Below, piece by piece: positions 1 to 7,045 of a stretch of DNA of 64,000 bases. The notes beneath the pieces are model-generated. The model did not search any database, was not told where the DNA came from, and saw only the letters and a program-made list of their open reading frames with translations. How positions within the stretch are numbered: the stretch's first letter is position 1; every line of letters begins with the position of its first letter. Source of the DNA: Bdellovibrionales bacterium RIFOXYD12_FULL_39_22. GTDB lineage: Bacteria; Bdellovibrionota; Bacteriovoracia; Bacteriovoracales; Bacteriovoracaceae. Both the position numbers and the translations under genes were made by a program. The stretch lies in NCBI GenBank assembly GCA_001770205.1, contig MEQL01000039.1, positions 260,787 through 324,786 on the forward strand, given 5' to 3'.

Positions 1-381
1 TGATAGAAGTATTAAGCAGGTTGCAATCAACAGTTTATAAAAAAGTAATCTTAAAAGCATAGATACCTCATCAAATCGCCTCTTAAATCCCAATTAGTGA
101 TAGGCCAATTCTAACATGTTTTTTAAGATGTTTTAGGGGATATAGAATGCAAAATATTAGGCGCTGTAAAAACAGATGGATGTACAGAAAAATGGGCCAA
201 TTTGCGCTAATCAATTAGTATCTAGTTCGATTTATAGTGCCTAGAAAAATGGGCACACTGTTGGGTCCTGATATGTACTGTTCGGTTCCTGATTATGGCA
301 ATGACATCCGTGACACCAAGCAAATAGATCATGAGTGAATATTTTTTATACATAAAAAAGCTCCTTGCCCATTTAACTTTT
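1..381. other. intergenic region with short direct repeats, no supported gene
   Basis: I see no convincing coding sequence here. A 12-bp word, AGAAAAATGGGC, occurs twice in direct orientation (186-197 and 243-254). It is followed by two imperfect copies of a roughly 20-bp unit (about 257-274 and 278-297, cores GGGTCCTGAT and GGTTCCTGAT). Clustered short repeats of this kind occur at the ends of some insertion sequences, so this could be the worn end of an element, but no transposase remnant is recognisable. Alternatively it is simple intergenic sequence downstream of the cytochrome gene. Confidence 0.3.
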
Positions 382-903
382 TTATTCCCAGGCAGGCCGA
401 GGAAGTCCTCCGGGGTATCTACTACTAACTTGCTGTTTATGGCATGTGCCACAGTAGATCAAACTATCGACTTCATCAGGGTCAAAATATCTATGTAGCT
501 TGGGATATATTGAGCCGTGAGGATTATGACAAGAGGCGCAGCTAAATTTTTTTTCCGGATAAAGTGGATCAGTGGGCCCTTGTGTGGCATGCATATTAAT
601 CGGATGTCCTCTTCCATCCCCATAACGAACATCGTCATGACAACTGAGACAGAGCTCGTTGATGTTATCGTATAACAAGCGAGCAGATTTTGAACCACTC
701 ATCAAATCCTTCGGGGATGTCGAAGAAGAAGTGGTGTGTGTTTTGTGACAGAGAACACACTCGTAGGCCATTCCCCCATGAGCAGATCCTTTAACTTTCG
801 TATCATGACAAAAAAGACAATTATTCCAATCAACGCCGACGGCCACCTCGGCCCAGTTTCCCAGAAAAAATACCAAAGCTACGTAGCGAGATAAATATTT
901 CAT
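382..903 (-). CDS. exported multiheme c-type cytochrome (doubled CXXCH type)
   Basis: This is a 173-residue protein with an N-terminal signal sequence (about residues 1-24, hydrophobic YVALVFFLG) followed by five CxxCH heme-binding motifs: CLFCH, CVLCH, CLSCH, CASCH and CGTCH. Extra histidines near the motifs could serve as distal ligands. The pattern matches the doubled-CXXCH/cytochrome c3-like families, which carry electrons in the periplasm or on the outer surface. The start is supported by a purine-rich GAGAGG about 8 nt upstream of the ATG. No redox partner, heme-lyase or porin gene lies beside it, so the electron donor and acceptor cannot be inferred. Family assignment is firm; the physiological role is not. 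Confidence 0.85.
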   Translation of the reverse strand: MKYLSRYVALVFFLGNWAEVAVGVDWNNCLFCHDTKVKGSAHGGMAYECVLCHKTHTTSSSTSPKDLMSGSKSARLLYDNINELCLSCHDDVRYGDGRGHPINMHATQGPTDPLYPEKKFSCASCHNPHGSIYPKLHRYFDPDEVDSLIYCGTCHKQQVSSRYPGGLPRPAWE

Positions 904-1126
904 TGAAGGCCTCTCTTTTCATTGTGCAGTATGCGCAATACTATTTTAAAATGCAAAACGATAGCACATTTTCAGCTCTCTATGTTGGCCATTACCAACA
1001 ATTACATACCCCTTTTGTAAAAATGTTGGCCGGACAACTTATTAAAATCAGATCAACATCAAATTGGGTTAGATTCTTTTTGGAAGCTTCGGCCGCTTCA
1101 AGCGAGGTCGCTTTGAAAGGTTTGCT

Positions 1127-2272
1127 TTAAATGTTTTCCCCTTTCAATATTCTCATGGTGTTTTTCAAAAACTTCTCGATGGGGATAAGGTGAATATCTT
1201 CAACATAACGTTCATCGCCGCCCCATACAAAAAAAGTTTTTGCCATTGCGTAATCTGCCTTAAAAGTTCTCAGTCCATCCAACTCTCCACCACGAAGTCG
1301 ATCAGCACGTTTAACTTCAATAGCAATCAGTCCTTGAGGGCCGTAGAGTACGATATCGACATCTACACTCTTTTGCACTTTCCAGCAGAAAAATTCATAT
1401 TGTAAATTATTATACTCATTTTCGGCCATCAACTCTTGAAGTACCAGGCCCTCCCAAGCGGGGCCATCAATTTCGGCCTCCACATCCAGAGGCCCTCGCG
1501 GCCGAAGTGTTCGATAAACCCCTGTGTCAAAAAAATAAAATTTCGGATGCGCAGCAACGGACCGTTTGGCCTTCTTGGTAAAGACGGGCAGTTGATGTCC
1601 AATAAGTAAATCCTCTAAAATTTGAAAATATTGCCCTACTGTTTTTCTCTCAACGTTACAATCGCTAGCAACTTTTGAAATATTTAGGTAATGGCCATGT
1701 GAAAAACTTGCGACTTCTAAAAAGCGGGCAAAAGCTTCCATGTTTCGCGTTAATCCCTCCTGAAAAACCTCTTCCTTCAAATATGTTTTTATATACGCAT
1801 GTAAAAATGCATCCGCATCGGGATCTAGATATGCTTTGGGTATATGTCCAACTTTGACTGACTTTTCGAAATTAAAATCCACTCCTAATTCTCGCACGGT
1901 AAGAGGAAACATTTTTTTAGTCAACGCTCTTCCGGCCAGAAGGTTTACGCCCTGTTTTCGTAATTTCCTTGCTGATGAGCCAGTTAAAATAAAGCGTGTT
2001 TTTTTTTCTTCGATTAAACGATGAACCTCATTTAATATGGCCGGAACTTTCTGAATTTCATCAACAATAACCCAACCTTTATGGCCAGATGGAATACGTT
2101 CACGTAATCGAGAGGGGGCCGCTTGTAATTCATTAAATGTTTTATCTGACAGAAGATCTATATAGATCGAATCTTCAAATTCGGCCTTTACCCACATAGA
2201 TTTTCCCACCCCCCGGGCACCAAATAGAAAAAAAGATGAATGATTATGGTATGTTATTAATCTGATATACAT
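1127..2272 (-). CDS. AAA family ATPase with C-terminal DUF4143 (PD-(D/E)XK-like) domain
   Basis: The N-terminal third is an AAA_14-type P-loop domain with Walker A GARGVGKS (about residues 18-25) and Walker B VIVDEIQKVP (about 68-77), plus the sensor-like stretch FILTGSSARKL. The C-terminal part is DUF4143, with a nuclease-fold signature VDIVLYGPQGLIAIEVKR (D...E-x-K). It is a diverged paralogue of the gene at 31971-33152; both share the GSSARKL, LLAGRAL and [11 protein letters not shown] blocks. Cellular function is not established for the family, and proposals range from stress ATPase to selfish element. The ATG has no Shine-Dalgarno sequence and overlaps a palindromic operator-like site. 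GGCC content is core-like, so this gene looks long resident even though it sits in an accessory zone. Confidence 0.85.
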   Translation of the reverse strand: MYIRLITYHNHSSFFLFGARGVGKSMWVKAEFEDSIYIDLLSDKTFNELQAAPSRLRERIPSGHKGWVIVDEIQKVPAILNEVHRLIEEKKTRFILTGSSARKLRKQGVNLLAGRALTKKMFPLTVRELGVDFNFEKSVKVGHIPKAYLDPDADAFLHAYIKTYLKEEVFQEGLTRNMEAFARFLEVASFSHGHYLNISKVASDCNVERKTVGQYFQILEDLLIGHQLPVFTKKAKRSVAAHPKFYFFDTGVYRTLRPRGPLDVEAEIDGPAWEGLVLQELMAENEYNNLQYEFFCWKVQKSVDVDIVLYGPQGLIAIEVKRADRLRGGELDGLRTFKADYAMAKTFFVWGGDERYVEDIHLIPIEKFLKNTMRILKGENI

Positions 2273-2307
2273 TATTCCACTTTGGTGGAAAAAATGGAAT
2301 AAGTCAA
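2270..2307 (-). promoter_or_regulatory. palindromic operator overlapping the start codon of the ATPase gene
   Basis: Plus-strand 2275-2290 is the perfect palindrome TTCCACTTTGGTGGAA. A third half-site, TGGAATAA, lies at 2295-2302 as the inverse of TTATTCCA at 2272-2279. Read in the gene's direction, the half-sites run right into the ATG. A minus-strand TTGACT (2307-2302) begins 35 nt before the A of the start codon, which is where a -35 box would sit if transcription began at the ATG itself. The -10 match is poor. I infer an autoregulated, leaderless or near-leaderless promoter; only the repeats themselves are seen directly. Confidence 0.5.
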
Positions 2308-2527
2308 CCCAAATTAAAAAAACGAATGAGACAAGAGGTGAGTAGTGCCGCCGAATTCAATTTTTATCTCAGTTGTTATATAGCATTAAGTTCCAAAATC
2401 TACTTTTTTTTAAGCTAATTTTTTATATTCAACATTCTATTTTCTATTTCGCCTGGCCGCACTCACCTACATAGACAATTTATTAGTGTACTTTGAATAT
2501 TAATTGAACAAAAGCAAAGGATGTTTT
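2303..2527. other. AT-rich intergenic stretch between divergent genes
   Basis: This holds the presumed promoters of the ATPase (leftward) and of the lipoprotein gene interrupted by the IS (rightward). An AAAGG purine run at about 2516-2520 lies 7 nt before the lipoprotein ATG at 2528 and is its likely ribosome binding site. I see no other feature. Confidence 0.4.
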
Positions 2528-2568
2528 ATGGTAAAATTGCTCCTTATACTGTTTCAAGCTACCGGTTT

Positions 2569-2601
2569 ATTATTTTGGCTCTGTTTAAGAAGATTGTGGC
2601 T
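2569..2601. repeat. IS left end: target duplicate plus inverted repeat
   Basis: Target copy ATTATTTT occupies 2569-2576 and the terminal inverted repeat 2577-2601. The single mismatch with the other end is C versus A at the fifth base (GGCTC versus GGCTA). Confidence 0.93.
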
Positions 2602-3649
2602 TTATTTTACGCCGTTGCGTGACAGTTCTATCTGCAAAATTCTCCTCTCGATCAGTCAATGATTTTGTCTCCTCCATTAGTCCAAACCATTGCGCATAAT
2701 TGTTCAAATGCTTTGTTGATACACCCTTGAAGCGAATCATCCACCCCTTCATTCTAGCATGGGCACTATTGACGTGCTGAACATGGAAAATCTTTTTTAC
2801 AACACGTTTGCCTTTGCTGACATTTACTGGCCGATATTTAATCCTGTTAGTTTTTGCAAAAGCGCGAAAACTAGGATGACTATCAGTGCAAAGAATCGCT
2901 TCATCGTCAATCCGATTACCAAGCACACCCTCGATATCTTTAAGTGAGACTCTTCCTTGTCCGGCCACTCCTAATATTAATTCCCCGTGGCGATCACATC
3001 CAAAAAGTACGGGGACTTGTTCATTAGAGATGCCTGTTTTTTCTGCTTTACCTCCGCGCTTTCTAGGCTTTCGAAATTTAGAAACTGCTTTATTCCCCTT
3101 TTCTGAATAGAGAAAAAAAGTTTCATCGGCCTCAGCAATTCCACTTAGTTTTCGTGCCTCTGCCACAGAATAGCCCTGTATTATTTTATGTCGCCAATTG
3201 AACGCAGTTGGTAGCGATATACCAAACTCTTCAGCACTTTTTCTCAGGGCAACTCCCCCCTGTGCCATTTCCGTTGCGAATTGTCGGATCTTTTCAGTTG
3301 AGTGAACTCCCGCCAATGGAGTATTTGAGAGATCATTGAAGGTCTTGGAGCACGATAGACATTTATACCGCTGCCTGTTTCGGTACTTGCCGTGCTTTTT
3401 CAATGCGGAGCTTTCGCATTGAGGACAACGAATTTTCTTTTTGGCCGGCCTGAGAACTGGTTTTTGTGGAGAGCGTGGCACAATTGCGAGTGTCTTTGCT
3501 TGTTCGAGTTTTTGATTGAGAATAGCGCGCTCTTCATCCGAAAATCCTGCAATCAGTCCAAGAATATGTTCAATTTTATCCATACATTCCCCTATATTTC
3601 CATGGTATCAGGGTGTATTAAATTAGCCACAATCTTCTTAAACATAGCC
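2577..3649 (-). mobile_element. complete IS1595-family (ISXO2-like) insertion sequence, 1073 bp
   Basis: Terminal inverted repeats of 25 bp (2577-2601 and 3625-3649) match at 24 of 25 positions; both begin GGCT and share TGTTTAAGAAGATTGTGGCT. They are flanked by a perfect 8-bp direct repeat, ATTATTTT (2569-2576 and 3650-3657), which is the target duplication length typical of the IS1595 family. A single intact transposase gene fills the element. Perfect target duplicates and near-identical ends suggest a recent insertion that may still be mobile. Confidence 0.95.
2585..3583 (-). CDS. IS1595-family DDE transposase
   Basis: This 332-residue transposase has an N-terminal zinc ribbon (CPQCESSALKKHG followed by CLSC, about residues 53-78), then a helix-turn-helix-like segment (VALRKSAEEFGISLPTAFNWRHK), then the DDE_Tnp_IS1595 catalytic core. 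Candidate acidic residues are in GIAEADETFF, ILCTDSHPSF and the later helix region. Length and order match ISXO2-like transposases. The start is backed by GGGGAATGT just upstream of the ATG at 3583. The gene starts 66 nt inside the right inverted repeat and its stop lies within the left one. It is intact, with no frameshift or internal stop. Confidence 0.93.
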   Translation of the reverse strand: MDKIEHILGLIAGFSDEERAILNQKLEQAKTLAIVPRSPQKPVLRPAKKKIRCPQCESSALKKHGKYRNRQRYKCLSCSKTFNDLSNTPLAGVHSTEKIRQFATEMAQGGVALRKSAEEFGISLPTAFNWRHKIIQGYSVAEARKLSGIAEADETFFLYSEKGNKAVSKFRKPRKRGGKAEKTGISNEQVPVLFGCDRHGELILGVAGQGRVSLKDIEGVLGNRIDDEAILCTDSHPSFRAFAKTNRIKYRPVNVSKGKRVVKKIFHVQHVNSAHARMKGWMIRFKGVSTKHLNNYAQWFGLMEETKSLTDREENFADRTVTQRRKIKPQSS

Positions 3650-3657
3650 ATTATTTT
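3625..3657. repeat. IS right end: inverted repeat plus target duplicate
   Basis: The terminal inverted repeat occupies 3625-3649, followed immediately by the second ATTATTTT copy at 3650-3657. The interrupted lipoprotein frame resumes at 3658. Confidence 0.93.
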
Positions 3658-4361
3658 TAATTGCCTGCAAGCAAGAAACACCGGACGAAGTCAACAAGAG
3701 AGAAAGCCGTTCTGATTCGCGATATACGAATGGAGAATGTGGATCAGTCGTTATTGATGAATTTAACGATATCGTTTTAAGCTGCGAAAGTCAGACACTA
3801 AAGACTAAGCGCGATGTTACCGAATGCAAGGAGAAAATTATAATATTCAAACTCAAGTATTCTGGCATAAATTGCACGGCCCAAGTTGATGGCAGCAAAG
3901 AAGTTAATGAGATTTTAATTTCAGAATCACTATTTTCCAAATACAAAGATGGCGAATCATGCGGACTGGAAGCAGGAGTAGATTTAGAGGGCTTGTCTAT
4001 AATTTGTAGTGGAGTAAGTAACTCTCGCAATTCCAAGAGTTGTCGTGATGCTGCCGCAGAGATAAAGTCAAAGTACAAAGGGATACATTGTACAATTGAG
4101 GAGAAAAATAATGGCACACTCATGATTAGTAATGACTATTTATTGCGATATAAAGAAGGGGAATGTGGTCTACTGGTAATGGTAGATTTTAATATCTTGA
4201 CTGGCACATGTAGCGAACGAGACAATCAAGAAGATCTTGATTTATGTGAAAATAACATTGATACATTTAAAACTAATTACCCCAAGATTGATTGCGTAGT
4301 CAAAGACGGTTCCGAGGAAGTTACTCTTGATGAAGAAATTGTTAACGGATTATTACGCTAG

Positions 4362-4586
4362 ATTGTAAGTTCTAATCTAATGTGATCGGCTTGTGCTCGG
4401 TAACGTTGGCGGATAACAGATCTTGCGCGGAAAGGTGAGCTTTTCCGAGCAAGATCATGAAGCTTGAGAAATAATAATGGGCATGGCCAGAATTTTATAT
4501 ATTCTTTTTAAAATTAGGCATACCGACTGCAGCACCAGAACGATAATTGAACGTTAAGAAGAAATAGATAAGGATCTGGATAAAAC
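4362..4586. other. intergenic region with strong hairpin and a motif shared with other accessory loci
   Basis: There is no gene here. It contains the 15-bp-stem hairpin at 4419-4456 and, just before it, TGTGATC (4381-4387) followed by AACGTTGGCGGATAACA (4402-4418). A related arrangement appears after the stop codons of the small exported protein ending at 7826 and of the exported protein ending at 52076. Confidence 0.4.
4419..4456. other. stem-loop with 15-bp stem (14/15 paired), terminator-like
   Basis: GATCTTGCGCGGAAA (4419-4433) pairs with TTTCCGAGCAAGATC (4442-4456) around an 8-nt loop, with one mismatch. It lies 58 nt after the stop of the split lipoprotein gene. No T-run follows, so a classical Rho-independent terminator is not supported. 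It may be a transcript-end structure or part of a repeated element. Confidence 0.5.
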
Positions 4587-5318
4587 ATGAATGCTATTTT
4601 ACAAAATCACATCCATTTTGTTAAAAACTATGTAAACAATATTATTCCATGCTTCCAAACCATTTGGCCCGGATTTGCCAATCTTCCATTTGCCTTATTC
4701 TCAATCAAAGACAACTTTGTTTTATTGGGATCGTGCAATAAAGCGTTGAGTGGTTTTTCAAGAGTCTCTGATTTTCAAGTATGTGTCTGGGACGATAGAT
4801 TTTCGGCAAATACAACCATTGTAATTGATGGAGAAACAGTTGCCATTATTGATCTGGAATGTTGTGGTAACTTAAACCCTAAAGATTGCATACCCACTAT
4901 TTACACACGAAATATTTCATTCATATCAAAAATTGTATTGGAACAAAGAATCTGCTAATGAAATGGATTTAGTATTTTATCCATCTAATGAGAATAATAT
5001 AGCGTTAAGAGAGGAAGAGCGCCAATCTTTGTACTTAGCGCTGACGTCCAGTGATACTGATATTCTCAAGAAACATTTACAGAAATTCGTTGCGATGAGA
5101 GAGAGAGGAAAAAATTAATTGATAGCTTTATTAAATATGAACTATCTTTGGAAACAATTGAGGGTTCTGCAACATATATTGAATATCGATTAGCAAGTTT
5201 TTTGGGCAGCAATGACTTAGCCAATTACCTACTTTATAAAAACTTGGTGAGCGAGGAGCCTGATTACAATTCACTGCGACTAATGCCACGGCAAGATAAT
5301 AATAAGTGGTATTTATAG
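4587..5318 (+). pseudogene. zinc metallopeptidase-like (HExxH) gene broken by two frameshifts
   Basis: Three overlapping frames make one sensible protein of about 243 residues. Frame one runs from ATG 4587 to about 4893. Dropping one C of CCC at 4893-4895 continues into a frame reading IPLFTHEIFHSYQKLYWNKE, which carries an HEIFH zinc motif. That frame stops at 5118 beside a (GA)5 tract (5097-5106). A two-base shift there continues to a third frame reading ETIEGSATYIEYRLA, whose glutamates could supply the third zinc ligand, and stops at 5318. HExxH followed by a distal E-rich helix is the gluzincin arrangement. I infer a former peptidase; the precise family is not recognised. GGCC is scarce, which fits foreign origin. 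Sequencing error is the alternative to true decay, and the two repeat-tract positions are typical sites for either. Confidence 0.65.
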
Positions 5319-5343
5319 GCGCAGGTAGGAACCGATTATATGG

Positions 5344-6213
5344 TTACTTCTTTTTTTTGTTCTTACTTTTTGATTTTGGTGCACTTTTTAGTTGATCCCT
5401 GGTAGGTGGAAGAAAATTTTCTCCTGATACAACTTTTTTCCCGGTCTTGTGTTCAAGCTCAAGCCTAGCCTTTTTTGCAATTGCCCCACCACTCTTACCG
5501 GCCTCCTTATTTTCTTCCATTCCGGTGGCATCCACACTTGCCGCTATTTGCCTAGTGGATAGCTCTGCTAATGCTGTAAAGATGAGTTCTGCCTCATTCA
5601 TGTGATCTCGAAGATTCTGCGTTTTAATTCCTTTCATAGATTTGTGCTCTTTCACTGATATGCCAGACCACTCTTTATGGATGATGTTAGTTAAAATTGC
5701 AAATTCATCATTTTTTTCTACACCGTGCTCTTTCCAATAATCTGTTAGCTTGTTTCTTGTTTCCTGCCCCATCATTCGTTGCTGAATCCATTTTTCACTG
5801 CGTCCTTTTTCTCTCCAATATTCTCTAGCACGGTCAATCGACAGAGAGGGATCAGCCATATCCTTAATTCTCTCATGGCCAACTTTGGCCAGCCAGAGCT
5901 TTATTGGTTCTGCCTTTGGACTTGGTACTGATTGGATTAGACGAAGAAGGGTTTCTGCTGAGGCGACGTCTGTAAGGTATTTTTTACCATCAGCAGCCTC
6001 TATCTTCAGTCGGTTACAATTTGTAACCGACTCGCTACCCTCTTTATTTAGTCTGTTTTTTAGAACCTTCCAATAGTTTCTTGCCGCTTGAAAATTTGGT
6101 TGTTCAACTAGAATTTGAATAATGTCTATGACTGAAAAGTACCAGGTCTCCGTCTTCTCATCGAAGATTCTACGAATTTTATAATTTTCAAAAATTGCCA
6201 AGTTTTTTTCCAT
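5344..6213 (-). CDS. Bro-N / DinD-like phage-antirepressor family protein
   Basis: This 289-residue protein has an N-terminal Bro-N-like DNA-binding domain (YKIRRIFDEKTETWYFSVID, then the LTDVASAETLLRLIQSVPSP block). The conserved C-terminal region (EKWIQQRMMGQETRNKLTDY, NIIHKEW, NLRDHM.EAEL) is typical of the DNA-damage-inducible protein D/antirepressor family found in scattered bacterial genomes. The C-terminus is a lysine-rich tail (KSAPKSKSKNKKKK) that could bind nucleic acid. GAGGAC just upstream of the ATG supports the start. The molecular role is not firmly established; DinD of E. coli interacts with RecA. The gene stands alone between a decayed peptidase and a toxin-antitoxin pair, and its low GGCC density suggests acquisition. 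Confidence 0.8.
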   Translation of the reverse strand: MEKNLAIFENYKIRRIFDEKTETWYFSVIDIIQILVEQPNFQAARNYWKVLKNRLNKEGSESVTNCNRLKIEAADGKKYLTDVASAETLLRLIQSVPSPKAEPIKLWLAKVGHERIKDMADPSLSIDRAREYWREKGRSEKWIQQRMMGQETRNKLTDYWKEHGVEKNDEFAILTNIIHKEWSGISVKEHKSMKGIKTQNLRDHMNEAELIFTALAELSTRQIAASVDATGMEENKEAGKSGGAIAKKARLELEHKTGKKVVSGENFLPPTRDQLKSAPKSKSKNKKKK

Positions 6214-6408
6214 GATGTCCTCGCTCGTTAAATGAAGGGATTGTTTCCATATAGTGAGGCCATCTCATACGATAGTCAATTTGGGGTCCAACAACTTTAA
6301 CATTTATTTCAACTTTAAAATTGTGTTCGACCTTCCCGTAACCAGGCCACACGTTGAATATGATGAGGTTGCGTTTAGATTAGCAGTGTAAGGTCAAGAA
6401 TCACTAGT

Positions 6409-6720
6409 TCAGGCGGCCATTTTAAAACTTAGTTTGGCGCCAGTAGCAGTAATTACCTTGATAAACAGGTCACAACTGATACCTGCTAAGGCTCCATTTT
6501 TTATGGCCGAAACTTTAGAACGTGCCACCCCGGATTTAACAACAATTTCCTTCACCGTTAAATTTGAATTCGAAATTGCACGAACTGCCATTGAAGATAA
6601 TTTGACCTTATATTTAATAAAAGCACGATCTACTTCAGAGGCAATACCAAGTGCTACGGCGATCTCTTCTGAATTGTGTGCTGTAATCGAACTATATTTT
6701 GTATTTTTTCTCATCTTCAA
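6409..6720 (-). CDS. XRE-type helix-turn-helix antitoxin (HigA-like)
   Basis: This 103-residue protein carries a central helix-turn-helix (LTVKEIVVKSGVARSKVSAI, about residues 54-73) of the HTH_37/XRE class used by HigA-type antitoxins. Its start overlaps the 3' end of the upstream toxin-like gene by 29 nt, so the two are translated from one message. Toxin-first order is the HigBA arrangement. The antitoxin would bind and neutralise its partner and repress their shared promoter; this is family knowledge, not visible in the sequence. No palindromic operator stands out upstream of the pair. Confidence 0.8.
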   Translation of the reverse strand: MKMRKNTKYSSITAHNSEEIAVALGIASEVDRAFIKYKVKLSSMAVRAISNSNLTVKEIVVKSGVARSKVSAIKNGALAGISCDLFIKVITATGAKLSFKMAA

Positions 6721-7045
6721 GCTCCTTCAATTGATTAATCAATCTTTTTTTTCCAGTCTCAATTTCTTTAAGAGGAGTTTTTTGACTTTTTTTCTTAAAG
6801 CTATGAAACAACAATAGTCCATATTCTGTCTTAAACAAACAAAATGCCCGATATACACCATCTGTACCTTTCAAGCGTACTTCAAAACATCCCGCGGTTA
6901 CTGCTCTCATTGAATCAATATCAGGGGACCCAACACTTTCGCCTTTTTGAAGCTTTGTTAGGATTGATCCAAGATCCTTTTTTATTTCAATTAGCCACGA
7001 AATTATCTCTTTTCTTGCTGGGCCATTAATAATTACTTTAAGCAT
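6692..7045 (-). CDS. RelE/HigB-like toxin (phage Gp49-like family)
   Basis: This 117-residue basic protein has the RelE-superfamily core: an N-terminal helical part (PARKEIISWLIEIKKDLG), then strands ending in MRAVTAGCFEVRLKGTDGVYRAFCLFKTEYGLLLFHSFKKKSQKTPLKEI. The R-x-K...YRAF...LLLFHSFKKKSQKTP pattern is diagnostic of PF05973 (HigB/Gp49-like) mRNA interferases. A strong GGAGGGAC lies 8-9 nt before the ATG. It forms an operon with the overlapping antitoxin gene. Nothing suggests inactivation. Activity against ribosome-bound mRNA is the known family function. Confidence 0.85.
   Translation of the reverse strand: MLKVIINGPARKEIISWLIEIKKDLGSILTKLQKGESVGSPDIDSMRAVTAGCFEVRLKGTDGVYRAFCLFKTEYGLLLFHSFKKKSQKTPLKEIETGKKRLINQLKELEDEKKYKI

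Larger units (their letters stand above)
2528..4361 (+). pseudogene. lipoprotein with three four-cysteine repeats, split by IS1595-family insertion
   Basis: Codons 1-16 run from ATG 2528 to the insertion. Removing 2577-3649 and one 8-bp target copy joins T2576 to 3658 in frame and gives one continuous 250-residue reading frame ending at 4361. The N-terminus (MVKLLLILFQATGLLFLIAC) is a lipoprotein signal with lipobox LIAC. The rest is three tandem repeats of about 70 residues starting near 3738, 3960 and 4167, each beginning with a GE(S)CG motif. In each, four cysteines are spaced 15, 12 or 14, then 16 residues apart, which suggests two disulfides per repeat. I do not recognise the family. GGCC is rare here, which suggests import. 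The downstream part can still be read from an internal TTG at 3993 but would lack its export signal. Confidence 0.85.

Noticed and set aside
222-452. 76-codon minus-strand frame overlapping the cytochrome gene end
   Set aside because: It overlaps the well-supported cytochrome gene in another frame, has no ribosome binding site and no recognisable protein features.
903-1130. 75-codon plus-strand frame between cytochrome and ATPase genes
   Set aside because: It has no Shine-Dalgarno and no family resemblance, and it begins on the complement of the cytochrome start; treated as chance.
4419-4456. Rho-independent terminator
   Set aside because: The stem is strong but no T-run follows, so it is listed only as a hairpin.
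4362-4586. Classical integron attC site
   Set aside because: The hairpin and position are suggestive, but no RYYYAAC/GTTRRRY core pair was found at the expected ends and no integrase is in the window.
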